A DNA stretch of 64,000 nucleotides from HXMU1420-13 sp965229525. GTDB lineage: Bacteria; Bacteroidota; Rhodothermia; Balneolales; Balneolaceae. Positions within the stretch are counted from its first letter, which is position 1; every line of letters starts with the position of its first letter. Shown piece by piece: positions 45,366 to 55,334 of this stretch. Both the position numbers and the translations under genes were made by a program. The stretch lies in contig OZ245886.1 of the NCBI GenBank assembly GCA_965229525.1, positions 1,054,001 through 1,118,000 on the forward strand, read 5' to 3'. The notes under the pieces were generated by a model. That model saw only the letters and a list, made by a program, of their open reading frames with translations, was not told the DNA's origin and ran no database searches.

Positions 45366-48300
45366 TTATTCAGCCGGACTTAGTGGTTCTTCACTTTCAC
45401 CACCAAGTGCTTCAAATACCTGAGCAACTTCAGCTTCACCAGCTTCCATATCACGTTTAGAACCAACTATGATATCGTTGTACTCGCGAAGACCTGTACC
45501 AGCCGGCACTTTATGACCTACAACTACATTTTCTTTAAGTCCACGTAGGAAGTCTTTCTTCGCTTCTATAGAAGCCTGGGTTAATACTTTGGTTGTTTCC
45601 TGGAAGGAAGCTGCAGACAACCAGCTTTCAGTAGACAGCGCTGCCCGAGTTATACCAAGCAAAATTGGCTTAGAAATAGCAGGTTCTGCTTCACGAGTTT
45701 GCAACTCTTCCTTGTCTTCTTTTATTAGCTGATTGTTGATATCGCGAACTTCACGTCTATCAAGGATGGTACCTTTTTTCAGTTCACTTCCACCTTCGTC
45801 AGTAACAACGAACTTACCGATGAGTTCATCATTTCTGGTATTTACTTCGAAACGATCAACTTTATCACCTTCAAGATACATGGTATCACCAGAGTCGGTA
45901 ATCTCAACTTTCTGCATCATCGTGCTTACAATCACCTCAATGTGCTTATCGTTGATTTTTACACCTTGTAGACGGTAAACTTCTTGAATCTCATTCACCA
46001 GATACGACTGTACGGCGTATGGCCCAAGAATATTTAGAATATCCTGAGCTGGGATCGTACCATCAGATAATGGCTGACCGGCTTTCACAAAGTCATTTGA
46101 TTGAACAAGTATGTGCTTGCTTAGCGAAATCAGGTACTTTTTCTCTTCAGTACCGTCTTTTGATTTCACAATCACTTCCTGAGAACCACGCTTACGGCCA
46201 CCCATTTCAACAATACCGTCAATTTCGGATACTGTTGCAGGATCACTTGGAGAGCGCGCCTCAAATAATTCAGTTACACGAGGTAAGCCCGCCGTGATAT
46301 CTTTCGATTTTGAAGTTGCACGTGGAATCTTCGCGATCACCTGACCAGCACTTACTTTCTCACCGTCTTCTATAACAATGTGAGTTTCGACTGGAAGTGT
46401 ACTTTCACGAAGAATATCGCCTTCACCACGGATCGAAAGTGTTGGAACAAGTGCACGATCTTTAGAATCGATTATTACTTTCTCACGGTGACCTGTCTGA
46501 GCGTCTGTATCTTCCGTATAAGTTAATCCTTCAAGGATGTCTTTGTACTGAACAGTACCATCAATCTCTGAGTAAAGAAGTGCGTTATATGGATCCCACT
46601 TACACAATTGTGCACCTTTTGGAACCATGTCACCTTCTTCAACCATCATTTCAGAACCGTAAGGGATATTATAGCTGATAAGAACTTTGCCTTCATCATC
46701 TACAATTTTAAGTTCACCTGCACGGCTAAGAACAACGTTATGCTCTTCTTCACCATCATCGTAAATAACAACACGAACGTTTTCAAACTCAACTTTACCG
46801 TCGAATTTAGCTTTGTGTTGTGAATCCGCTTCTAAACGAGATGCAGTACCACCAACGTGGAAAGTTCTAAGTGTAAGCTGTGTACCAGGCTCACCAATAG
46901 ATTGTGCTGCTATAACACCTACGGCTTCACCTTTTTCAACTACTGTTCCACGGGCAAGATCACGTCCGTAACACTTAGCACATACACCACGACCAGTTTC
47001 GCAGGTAAGTACTGAACGAATTTCAACTTGCTCGATAGAAGTCTCTGCAATCTTCTTTGCAACACTTTCATCGATCATTTGATTTGCTTCACAAATCAAT
47101 TCATCAGAAATCGGATCATAAATGTCATGTAATGAGAATCGACCAATGATTCGATCTTCAAGACGCTCAATAATATCTTCATTGTCTTTCAATGCTTCCA
47201 TTTTAATACCACGAAGTGTACCACAGTCATCTTCGGTGATGATAACATCTTGTGATACATCAACCAGACGGCGCGTTAGGTAACCGGCATCGGCAGTTTT
47301 AAGCGCGGTATCGGCAAGGCCTTTACGAGCACCGTGAGTTGAAATAAAGTATTCAAGTACGCTCAATCCTTCTTTGAATGAAGATAGAATTGGGTTCTCA
47401 ATAACCTCATTTCCTTGCTGAAGACCAGACTTTTGTGGCTTGGCCATAAGACCACGCATACCACCTAACTGACGAATCTGTTCTTTCGAACCACGAGCAC
47501 CAGAATCGGCCATCATAAATACTGGGTTGAAACCTTCGCGGTCATCAGCCAGTGCTTTGAATAGAGTTTCAGAAACACGGTTAGTTGTGCTCGTCCACTT
47601 ATCAATTACCTGGTTGTAACGCTCATTGTCTGTGATGAAACCCATTTCGTAACGACCTTGAATATCCGTTACTTCATCTTTGGCTCCACCTATTAATTCA
47701 GCTTTAGCATCTGGAATAATGATGTCTTCCAGGCTGAAAGACAGTCCGCCTCTGGTTGCATTTTCGTAACCAAGAGTCTTCATGTTATCTAAGAAGTTGG
47801 CACATTTCGCCGTTCCTGTTGTTGAGTGTATATCACCAATTAAAATTCGTAGCTCTTTCTTGCCAAGAGTTTTATTGATGAAGCCCATTTCTTCAGGTAC
47901 AATTTCGTTAAATAGAACTCGTCCAGTTGAAGTTTTAACTACTTCAGAAACAGTTTCGCCTTCTTCATTTAATGTGTTAATTCTCACATTGATTTTAGCA
48001 TGCATATCAATTTTGCCTTGATCGTATGCTACAATTACTTCTTCAGGGGAAGCAAATGTTTTGCCTTCACCTACTTGACCACCACGTGGCTTTGTTAGAT
48101 AGTAAAGACCCAAAATCATATCCTGAGATGGAACAGCAATCGGTCCACCGGAAGCAGGGCTCATAATGTTGTGAGATCCTAACATCAAGACAGATGCTTC
48201 GAGAATTGCATCATGGCTTAATGGTAAATGAACCGCCATCTGATCACCGTCAAAGTCAGCATTGAATGCTGTACACGCTAGTGGATGTAGACGAATTGCT

Positions 48301-49673
48301 TTCTCTTCAATAAGTACCGGCTGAAATGCCTGAATACCTAGTCTGTGAAGAGTTGGGGCACGGTTCAACATTACTGGGTGACCCGTAATAACATTCTCGA
48401 GAACTTCCCAAACTACTGCATCTCTTCTATCAACTACTTTCTTAGCTGATTTTACGGTCTTCACATAACCACGCTCTATCAAGCGACGGATAATGAATGG
48501 TTTGTAAAGCTCAACGGCCATTTCTTTTGGTAGACCACACTCGTGCATCTTCAACTCAGGTCCAACCACGATTACGGAACGACCAGAGTAATCAACACGC
48601 TTACCTAGAAGGTTCTGACGGAAACGACCGCTTTTTCCTTTAAGCATATCACTTAAAGATTTTAGAGGTCGGTTATTATTACGTACTGCGTTAGATTTAC
48701 GTGAGTTGTCGTATAGTGAATCAACGGCTTCCTGTAACATGCGCTTCTCATTTCTAAGAATTACATCAGGAGCTTTGATGTCAATCAATCTTTTAAGACG
48801 ATTATTTCTTATGATTACACGACGATAAAGATCATTCAGATCAGAAGTAGCAAATCGACCTCCTTCTAGTGGTACTAACGGTCTTAACTCCGGCGGAATT
48901 ACCGGAATTACTCGTTGTACCATCCATTCAGGACGGTTCTCAGTATGCTGAGCTGCAGCACGGAAGGATTCAATAACCTGAAGACGCTTCAACTTTTTCT
49001 TTTTACGCATCTGCGAAGTTTCATTCTTCACTTCATAGCGTAGCTGATAAGCTAAATCGTCAAGATCAAGGTCGGCCAACATGGCTTCAAGAGCATCTGC
49101 ACCTTCCTTAACGATGAATTTATCCTCATCATCGTCATCCAGATCAAAATTATCTTCCGGAAGCTGATCAAAAATATCGTATTTCTCTTCTTCAGAGATT
49201 AGATCACCTTTCGCATAACCTAAGTCTCGCGCTAAACCTGGATTGATAATTACGAATGTCTCGTAATAAACAATTCGGTCTAAGTTTTTAGATGATAATC
49301 CTAACAAGTAAGCAATCTTGTTTGGAAGAGATTTGAAATACCAAATATGTACAGTAGGAACGGTTAGGGTAATATGCCCCATACGCTCACGACGTACCGC
49401 TTTTCTAGTTACTTCAACACCACAACGATCACAAATAATGCCTTTGTAACGGATGCGCTTGTACTTTCCGCAATGGCACTCATAATCTTTAACCGGGCCA
49501 AAGATCTTCTCGCAGAAAAGACCATCCATTTCTGGCTTGAACGTACGATAGTTGATTGTTTCCGGGGTTAATACTTCCCCATGTGATCTTGATAAAATGG
49601 TTTCAGCTGAAGCAAGCGAGATGCCGATGCTGCTGAAGTCGTTGGTTACTGCTAATGTTTTTGTAATTGGCAA
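45366..49673 (-). CDS. rpoC: DNA-directed RNA polymerase beta' subunit
   Basis: A 1435-residue beta' subunit, which holds the catalytic magnesium. N-terminal zinc-binding cysteines are in C-H-C-G-K and C-D-R-C-G. The catalytic triad is D473, D475 and D477 in N-A-D-F-D-G-D-Q. A second zinc site is in C-E-T-G-R-G-V-C-A-K-C. The start is TTG (minus strand, 49671-49673), preceded by GGAGG seven bases upstream. It is 31 bases after rpoB and followed by a strong terminator. The acidic C-terminal tail ends G-E-S-E-E-P-L-S-P-A-E. Confidence 0.98.
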   Translation of the reverse strand: MPITKTLAVTNDFSSIGISLASAETILSRSHGEVLTPETINYRTFKPEMDGLFCEKIFGPVKDYECHCGKYKRIRYKGIICDRCGVEVTRKAVRRERMGHITLTVPTVHIWYFKSLPNKIAYLLGLSSKNLDRIVYYETFVIINPGLARDLGYAKGDLISEEEKYDIFDQLPEDNFDLDDDDEDKFIVKEGADALEAMLADLDLDDLAYQLRYEVKNETSQMRKKKKLKRLQVIESFRAAAQHTENRPEWMVQRVIPVIPPELRPLVPLEGGRFATSDLNDLYRRVIIRNNRLKRLIDIKAPDVILRNEKRMLQEAVDSLYDNSRKSNAVRNNNRPLKSLSDMLKGKSGRFRQNLLGKRVDYSGRSVIVVGPELKMHECGLPKEMAVELYKPFIIRRLIERGYVKTVKSAKKVVDRRDAVVWEVLENVITGHPVMLNRAPTLHRLGIQAFQPVLIEEKAIRLHPLACTAFNADFDGDQMAVHLPLSHDAILEASVLMLGSHNIMSPASGGPIAVPSQDMILGLYYLTKPRGGQVGEGKTFASPEEVIVAYDQGKIDMHAKINVRINTLNEEGETVSEVVKTSTGRVLFNEIVPEEMGFINKTLGKKELRILIGDIHSTTGTAKCANFLDNMKTLGYENATRGGLSFSLEDIIIPDAKAELIGGAKDEVTDIQGRYEMGFITDNERYNQVIDKWTSTTNRVSETLFKALADDREGFNPVFMMADSGARGSKEQIRQLGGMRGLMAKPQKSGLQQGNEVIENPILSSFKEGLSVLEYFISTHGARKGLADTALKTADAGYLTRRLVDVSQDVIITEDDCGTLRGIKMEALKDNEDIIERLEDRIIGRFSLHDIYDPISDELICEANQMIDESVAKKIAETSIEQVEIRSVLTCETGRGVCAKCYGRDLARGTVVEKGEAVGVIAAQSIGEPGTQLTLRTFHVGGTASRLEADSQHKAKFDGKVEFENVRVVIYDDGEEEHNVVLSRAGELKIVDDEGKVLISYNIPYGSEMMVEEGDMVPKGAQLCKWDPYNALLYSEIDGTVQYKDILEGLTYTEDTDAQTGHREKVIIDSKDRALVPTLSIRGEGDILRESTLPVETHIVIEDGEKVSAGQVIAKIPRATSKSKDITAGLPRVTELFEARSPSDPATVSEIDGIVEMGGRKRGSQEVIVKSKDGTEEKKYLISLSKHILVQSNDFVKAGQPLSDGTIPAQDILNILGPYAVQSYLVNEIQEVYRLQGVKINDKHIEVIVSTMMQKVEITDSGDTMYLEGDKVDRFEVNTRNDELIGKFVVTDEGGSELKKGTILDRREVRDINNQLIKEDKEELQTREAEPAISKPILLGITRAALSTESWLSAASFQETTKVLTQASIEAKKDFLRGLKENVVVGHKVPAGTGLREYNDIIVGSKRDMEAGEAEVAQVFEALGGESEEPLSPAE

Positions 49674-49704
49674 GGGTTTTCCTCCGATTCTGTATTAACA
49701 GTGA

Positions 49705-52700
49705 TTAATTCAAGTGTATTTCAAGGCCGAGACCCATAAGCTCTCGTAGTAATACCTTGAATGATTCTGGTACGTCTCCATCTGGAAGGTTTTCACCTTT
49801 CACGATGGCTTCATAAACTTTTGAGCGACCTTTTACATCGTCACTCTTCACAGTAAGCATTTCTTTCAGGATGCTTGATGCACCATAGGCATATAATGCC
49901 CAAACTTCCATCTCACCAAGACGCTGTCCACCAAATTGAGCTTTACCACCCAATGGCTGCTGTGTAATAAGTGAGTATGGCCCGATAGAACGAGAGTGCA
50001 TTTTATCCTGAACAAGGTGGTTCAATTTGATCATGTAGATGTAACCAACCGTAGTCTTTTGTGAGAAACGCTCACCGGATCGGCCATCTATTAGATTAAC
50101 TCGGCCGTCTTCAGGTAGTCCTGCATCTGCAAGCTTTCCTTTTACATCATCCATGCTGGCACCATCGAAAATTGGAGAAGCAAAAGTTGTTCCCAATTTC
50201 TTTGCAGCCCAACCTAGGATTGTTTCGTAAATCTGACCAAGGTTCATACGAGAAGGTACACCAAGTGGGTTTAGACAGATATCAACAGGAGTTCCGTCTT
50301 CCATAAATGGCATATCTTCAACAGGTACGATCTTAGCAACAACACCTTTGTTACCATGACGACCCGCCATCTTATCACCTACCTGAAGCTTACGTTTCTT
50401 GGCAACGTAAACTTTAGCTTTTTGGATGATTCCCGGAGGTAACTCATCACCAACCTGGATAGCAAATGTTCTACGTTTTGCTTCACTATCGATTTCACGA
50501 CGAAGCTCACGATAATTATGAAATAATAAACGAACGTGTTTCACCAACTCCTGATCAGTTGCCCAATCAATGTTTTCGTTGATGTTTACTGGATCGATTT
50601 CTTCAAATACTGATTTCTTATACTTCTCACCTTTCGGTATTAGCTCAACGCGGCTGTAGTTATAAACACCTGGTGATGTTTTATCACGCAATAGAGAGTA
50701 CATTTTATCAGCCCACTGCTGATTTAGTTCAGCAAGTTTGTTTGCATGGCGCTCATGCTCTTGCTCAACACGTTTTTTCTCTTCTTTTCGAGAAACTAGC
50801 TCGTCACGTTTTCTGCTAAACAGTTTTGTGTTGATTACTGTCCCTGATACACCTGGAGGCGTTTTTAGAGATGCATCTTTTACATCACCCGCTTTATCAC
50901 CAAAAATTGCACGAAGTAATTTTTCTTCTGGAGTCGGATCTGTTTCACCTTTTGGAGTGATTTTACCAACAAGAATATCACCCGGGTTAATTTTGGCACC
51001 TACTCGGATCATTCCACGCTCGTTCAAATTACGAGTAGCTTCTTCGCTAACGTTAGGAATTTCACGAGTTAATTCTTCTTCACCACGCTTAGTATCACGA
51101 ACTTGTTGTTCGAATTCAGTGATGTGAATAGAAGTATAAATATCTTCTTGAACGATACGCTCACTTATTACAATGGCATCCTCAAAGTTGTAACCTCTCC
51201 ATGGCATGAATGCTACAAGCAGATTTCGACCAAGAGCAAGCTCACCACCATCCGTTGAACAACCATCAACAATAGCCTGGTTTTTCTTAACCATATCACC
51301 AACCTTAACAATTGGACGTTGGTTAGTTGCTGTATCCTGGTTAGTTCTTGTGAACTTCTCAAGTTTGTAGCTCTTGATACCGCCATCAAAGTAGCAATGT
51401 TGCTGTAAGTCAGTTCGGTCATATTTCACACGAACTTCAGTCGCACTTACATATACCACTTCACCATCTGCTTCAGCTGTAATAATTGCACGAGAGTCAC
51501 GCGCAGCACGGTGTTCTAATCCAGTTCCAACTACAGGAGCTTCTGGTCTTAATAATGGAACTGCCTGACGCTGCATATTAGAACCCATCAATGCGCGGTT
51601 CGCATCATCATGTTCGATAAATGGAATTAATGCCGCAGCAAGTGATGTAATTTGGTTTGTGGCAACGTCCATATACTCGATCTCATCAATACGAGCTTGG
51701 GAGTAATTACCTTCGCGCATTCTTGAGAAAACAGTCTCATTTTTAAAGAGATTGTTATCATCTAATTCTGCGTTTGCCTGAGCTATTACTGTCTCATCTT
51801 CTTGCTCGGCTGCTAAATAGTCTATGGTAGTCGATACCTTTCCTTCTTTTACTCTTCGATAAGGTGTCTCAATGAAACCAAAGTCATTTACTTTAGCGTG
51901 TACACATAATGAAGAAATAAGACCGATGTTTGGTCCCTCCGGTGTTTCGATTGGACAAAGTCGACCGTAGTGTGTGTAGTGAACGTCACGAACTTCGAAA
52001 CCAGCACGCTCACGAGTCAAACCACCTGGACCCAGAGCCGACATACGTCTTTTGTGAGTCAACTCAGCGAGTGGATTTGTTTGATCCATAAACTGAGAAA
52101 GCTGATTTGTTCCAAAGAACGTATTAATTACAGAGGAAATGGTTCTTGCATTCACAAGATCCTGAGGAGTTAATTGCTCAGCATCACGAGAGTTCATTCT
52201 CTCTTTAATAGTTCTGGCCATACGAGCCAAACCAATTGCAAATTGCTGGCCTAACTGCTCACCAACTGTACGTACACGTCGGTTACTCAAATGGTCAATA
52301 TCATCCACTTGAGATTTTAGATTCTTAAGACGAATTACTTCTGTAATGATAGCAACAATATCTTCTTTTGTTAGATATTGAACATCCGTGTTCTCAAGAT
52401 GAAGTCGTTTATTCAATCTATATCGTCCAACTTCTCCAAGGTCGTACTTCTTATCACTGAAGAACAATCTTTCAAGGATTGCACGTGATGTTTCAGGATC
52501 CGGCATTTCACCAGAGCGGATTTGCTGATACACTTCACCAAGTGCAGAGGTTTCATCCCAAGTTGGATCTTTACGTAATGTATTCATCACAACTGAACGA
52601 GACGATTCTTCTTCTGATATTTTCTGAACAAGAACAGTTTTAAGATCAGCATCTTTTAACATTCCATAATCATCTTCAGTCAACTCGTGGTCTCTCTCGA

Positions 52701-53529
52701 AAATGATTTTTCTGTTAAGCGCTTCGCTTACTTCACCTGTTTCTTCGTCTACAACTTCTTCCATTTCTTCAACAACAATGTTTTCAGCAAGACGCTTTCC
52801 AACAAGGTTCTTCAGATAGGTAGGTTTAGTTCCGAATTTTAGTGGCTCAGATAATTCGAATAGATTTAAAAGATCTAAATCGGTTGAGTATCCAAGAGCT
52901 CTAAGTAGTGTTGTTGCCGGGATCTTTTTCTTTCTATCGATATACGCCCATAATACATCACGAATATCAGTTGTGAATTCAATCCAGCTACCTTTAAAAG
53001 GAATAACTCGAGCAGAATATAGTTGCGTACCATTCGGGTGAACAGATTGTCCGAAGAACACACCAGGTGAACGGTGAAGTTGACTTACGATTACTCGCTC
53101 AGCACCGTTAATGATGAATGTTCCGCGATCTGTCATCCAGGGAAGATCACCCAAGAACACTTCTTGTTCGATTGTTTCGCTGGCTTCATCACTGTCATCA
53201 ACTGAAGAAAGTCGAAGCTTGGCTTTTAAAGGAACAGAATAGGTTAACCCACGATCTTGACATTCTTTAATGGTGTAACGGGGTACATCCACATTGTAAT
53301 AAAGAAATTCGAGAATGTGTGTTTCTCTGGTGTCTTGGATTGGAAAGTTTTCAAGGAAAATTCTTTGTAATCCTTGATTTAATCTTTCATTTGGAGCAAT
53401 ATCGAGTTGTACGAACTTTTCGAACGACTCTAACTGAATATCTAGAAAATCAGGATATTCAAGTACTTGCTTTGTGCGGCCAAATGATTGGCGCGAAGTA
53501 TTTGGAATGATTTGCATCTTCTGGCTCAA
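49705..53529 (-). CDS. rpoB: DNA-directed RNA polymerase beta subunit
   Basis: A beta subunit of about 1274 residues. The rifampicin-pocket region is visible (F-F-G-T-N-Q-L-S-Q-F-M-D-Q-T-N-P-L-A, H-K-R-R-M-S-A-L-G-P-G-G-L), as is the C-terminal G-G-K-A-Q-F-G-G-Q-R-L-G-E-M-E-V-W-A-L-Y-A-Y-G-A. The frame is open to 53604. I favour TTG at 53529 because AAGGAG lies eight bases upstream; the first ATG (53517) would be 20 bases away. rpoC uses the same TTG-plus-SD arrangement. The choice changes only four N-terminal residues (M-S-Q-K before M-Q-I-I-P). Confidence 0.96.
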   Translation of the reverse strand: MSQKMQIIPNTSRQSFGRTKQVLEYPDFLDIQLESFEKFVQLDIAPNERLNQGLQRIFLENFPIQDTRETHILEFLYYNVDVPRYTIKECQDRGLTYSVPLKAKLRLSSVDDSDEASETIEQEVFLGDLPWMTDRGTFIINGAERVIVSQLHRSPGVFFGQSVHPNGTQLYSARVIPFKGSWIEFTTDIRDVLWAYIDRKKKIPATTLLRALGYSTDLDLLNLFELSEPLKFGTKPTYLKNLVGKRLAENIVVEEMEEVVDEETGEVSEALNRKIIFERDHELTEDDYGMLKDADLKTVLVQKISEEESSRSVVMNTLRKDPTWDETSALGEVYQQIRSGEMPDPETSRAILERLFFSDKKYDLGEVGRYRLNKRLHLENTDVQYLTKEDIVAIITEVIRLKNLKSQVDDIDHLSNRRVRTVGEQLGQQFAIGLARMARTIKERMNSRDAEQLTPQDLVNARTISSVINTFFGTNQLSQFMDQTNPLAELTHKRRMSALGPGGLTRERAGFEVRDVHYTHYGRLCPIETPEGPNIGLISSLCVHAKVNDFGFIETPYRRVKEGKVSTTIDYLAAEQEDETVIAQANAELDDNNLFKNETVFSRMREGNYSQARIDEIEYMDVATNQITSLAAALIPFIEHDDANRALMGSNMQRQAVPLLRPEAPVVGTGLEHRAARDSRAIITAEADGEVVYVSATEVRVKYDRTDLQQHCYFDGGIKSYKLEKFTRTNQDTATNQRPIVKVGDMVKKNQAIVDGCSTDGGELALGRNLLVAFMPWRGYNFEDAIVISERIVQEDIYTSIHITEFEQQVRDTKRGEEELTREIPNVSEEATRNLNERGMIRVGAKINPGDILVGKITPKGETDPTPEEKLLRAIFGDKAGDVKDASLKTPPGVSGTVINTKLFSRKRDELVSRKEEKKRVEQEHERHANKLAELNQQWADKMYSLLRDKTSPGVYNYSRVELIPKGEKYKKSVFEEIDPVNINENIDWATDQELVKHVRLLFHNYRELRREIDSEAKRRTFAIQVGDELPPGIIQKAKVYVAKKRKLQVGDKMAGRHGNKGVVAKIVPVEDMPFMEDGTPVDICLNPLGVPSRMNLGQIYETILGWAAKKLGTTFASPIFDGASMDDVKGKLADAGLPEDGRVNLIDGRSGERFSQKTTVGYIYMIKLNHLVQDKMHSRSIGPYSLITQQPLGGKAQFGGQRLGEMEVWALYAYGASSILKEMLTVKSDDVKGRSKVYEAIVKGENLPDGDVPESFKVLLRELMGLGLEIHLN

Positions 53530-53545
53530 AAGGACCTCTCCTTTT
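53528..53545 (-). promoter_or_regulatory. Shine-Dalgarno-containing inverted repeat at the rpoB start
   Basis: On the minus strand AAAAGGA-GAGG-TCCTTTT forms a 7-base stem with a 4-base loop. It encloses the AAGGAG ribosome binding site and reaches the TTG start, so it could hide the site when folded. Confidence 0.5.
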
Positions 53546-53606
53546 AGTTTGAAGGGTAAATGGTGAAAAACCCTGCTTTCAGGGCATAGGTTCATAGACG
53601 CCAAAG

Positions 53607-53632
53607 GCCAATACCGTTTTCACGATATTGGC
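53607..53632. promoter_or_regulatory. hairpin in the rplL-rpoB intergenic region
   Basis: The arms GCCAATA and TATTGGC with an inner CG/CG pair. There is no T run. It may be a partial terminator or RNA-processing site separating ribosomal-protein and polymerase expression, as is known between rplL and rpoB in other bacteria. Confidence 0.45.
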
Positions 53633-53656
53633 TCATAGCGATTTGTAACGAAAAGA

Positions 53657-54037
53657 TTACTTGAGCTCTACAGTAGCTCCAGCTTCTTCAAGCTTGTTTT
53701 TGATCTCTTCTGCTTCGTCTTTTGATGCGGCTTCTTTCACTGTGTTTGGAGCACCATCAACTAGTTCTTTAGCTTCTTTCAAGCCAAGACCAGTGATTCC
53801 ACGTACTTCTTTAATTACAGCGATTTTCTTCGCACCAGCTGAAGTAAGAACTACATCAAATTCAGTCTGCTCTTCAGCAGCTCCACCAGCATCACCACCG
53901 CCAGCAGGGCCAGCAACCGCAACAGCTGCAGCTGCAGGTTTGATGTCGTAGTCTTCTTCAAGAACTTTAGCAAGTTCGTTTGCTTCTTTGATAGTTAAGT
54001 TAACTAGCGCTTCTGCTAATTCTTTAACGTCAGCCAT
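53657..54037 (-). CDS. rplL: 50S ribosomal protein L7/L12
   Basis: A 126-residue stalk protein. It has an N-terminal dimerisation helix region, an Ala/Gly-rich hinge (A-A-A-A-V-A-V-A-G-P-A-G-G-G) and the conserved C-terminal factor-binding domain (K-I-A-V-I-K-E-V-R-G-I-T-G-L-G-L-K-E-A-K-E-L-V). A GGAG site lies about eight bases before the ATG. The gene is 48 bases after rplJ. Confidence 0.98.
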   Translation of the reverse strand: MADVKELAEALVNLTIKEANELAKVLEEDYDIKPAAAAVAVAGPAGGGDAGGAAEEQTEFDVVLTSAGAKKIAVIKEVRGITGLGLKEAKELVDGAPNTVKEAASKDEAEEIKNKLEEAGATVELK

Positions 54038-54085
54038 TTTATATCTCCAGTTGTTTTGTAAGTAATTTCTTTGATTAAATAAGGG

Positions 54086-54607
54086 TTAGTTTTCGCCTTT
54101 TTCAGCGATGGTCTTCACAGCACCAACAATGTTAGAACCTTGCGCATTTAGTGCACCAACTACATTGTTGATTGGTGCCATCAATAAGCCAAGAACATCT
54201 CCAATGATTTCGTTCTTAGACTTCATTGCTGCTAGCGCATCAAGTTTATCTTCACCGAAATATTCGCCATCAATGAGTGCGGCCTTGAATTCTGGTTTTT
54301 TATTATCCTTGATAAAGTCCTTTAATACTTTTGCTGGGGCAGATAATTCTTCTTCTACAAAAGCGAAGCCATTTTGCTGCGTAAGAGTTGGTATGATATC
54401 GTCATACCCTCCAACTTCTTCCATTGCTAACTTCATAAGTTTATTCTTATATACTTTGTAGAAAACATTTCCCTTACGGAATGCTCCACGCAATTGGTTA
54501 GCTTCATCCACAGACATTCCTGAATAATTTGCGATGTACAACGCATTTGATTTTTTCAGGTTTTCTGTGATTTCGTCTAACACTGCTCGCTTTTCTGCGG
54601 TAGGCAT
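54086..54607 (-). CDS. rplJ: 50S ribosomal protein L10
   Basis: A 173-residue base-of-stalk protein that anchors L7/L12. Typical stretches are Y-I-A-N-Y-S-G-M-S-V-D-E-A-N-Q-L-R and V-Y-K-N-K-L-M-K-L-A. A strong AGGAGG ribosome binding site lies nine bases upstream. It follows rplA by 13 bases. In other bacteria L10-L7/L12 represses translation of its own mRNA; the 13-base gap leaves little leader here, so any control site would be inside rplA. Confidence 0.97.
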   Translation of the reverse strand: MPTAEKRAVLDEITENLKKSNALYIANYSGMSVDEANQLRGAFRKGNVFYKVYKNKLMKLAMEEVGGYDDIIPTLTQQNGFAFVEEELSAPAKVLKDFIKDNKKPEFKAALIDGEYFGEDKLDALAAMKSKNEIIGDVLGLLMAPINNVVGALNAQGSNIVGAVKTIAEKGEN

Positions 54608-54620
54608 AATTCAATTCCTC

Positions 54621-55322
54621 CTAATTAAGGGATGTAACTGCGGTTCTGCTTACAGGTATGCTTGGACCCATTGTGGAGCTTAGGTATACACTTTTTACGT
54701 ATGTACCTTTTGCTGATGATGGCTTTAAACGCATCACTGTTTGGAAGAATGCTTCTGCATTTTCTTTCAAGTCGGTAGAGTTAAAACTTACTTTACCTAT
54801 TGCAGTATGAAGGATTCCGGTTTTATCAACACGGAAATCAATCTGCCCTGCTTTTACTTGTTTAACAGCTGCTGCAACGTCCATCGTTACAGTTCCACTT
54901 TTTGGGTTTGGCATTAACCCTCGGGGGCCAAGAAAACGACCTAGCTTACCGAGTTTTCCCATCACATCTGGTGTAGCGATTATCACATCGATATCCGCCC
55001 AACCACTTTCAATTTGTGCAATGTAATCATCAAGCCCAACATGATCTGCGCCGGCTTCAGTTGCCTCTGCTTGCTTGCTCTCATTTACAAGAGCTAAAAC
55101 CTTAACTTCTTTTCCGGTTCCGTGTGGCAAACTTACCGTACCACGGACCATCTGGTCTGCATGTCTCGGATCGACGCCCAAACGGATGTCAACGTCAACA
55201 GATGCATCAAACCCTGTTGTTGAGGTTTTTTTAACAAGATCACAAGCTTCTTCCAAAGAATATTCCAACTCTGGATTAATCAGCGCCACTGCTGCTTGAT
55301 ATTTCTTTCCTTTTTTCGCCAT
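54621..55322 (-). CDS. rplA: 50S ribosomal protein L1
   Basis: A 233-residue L1-stalk protein. Signature segments are the G-R-F-L-G-P-R-G-L-M-P-N-P-K-S-G-T-V motif and V-D-I-R-L-G-V-D-P-R-H-A-D-Q-M-V-R-G. It lies 12 bases after rplK, in the conserved rplK-rplA-rplJ-rplL order. L1 commonly represses the rplKA mRNA; no target hairpin was worked out here. Confidence 0.98.
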   Translation of the reverse strand: MAKKGKKYQAAVALINPELEYSLEEACDLVKKTSTTGFDASVDVDIRLGVDPRHADQMVRGTVSLPHGTGKEVKVLALVNESKQAEATEAGADHVGLDDYIAQIESGWADIDVIIATPDVMGKLGKLGRFLGPRGLMPNPKSGTVTMDVAAAVKQVKAGQIDFRVDKTGILHTAIGKVSFNSTDLKENAEAFFQTVMRLKPSSAKGTYVKSVYLSSTMGPSIPVSRTAVTSLN

Positions 55323-55334
55323 AGGTTAATTCCT

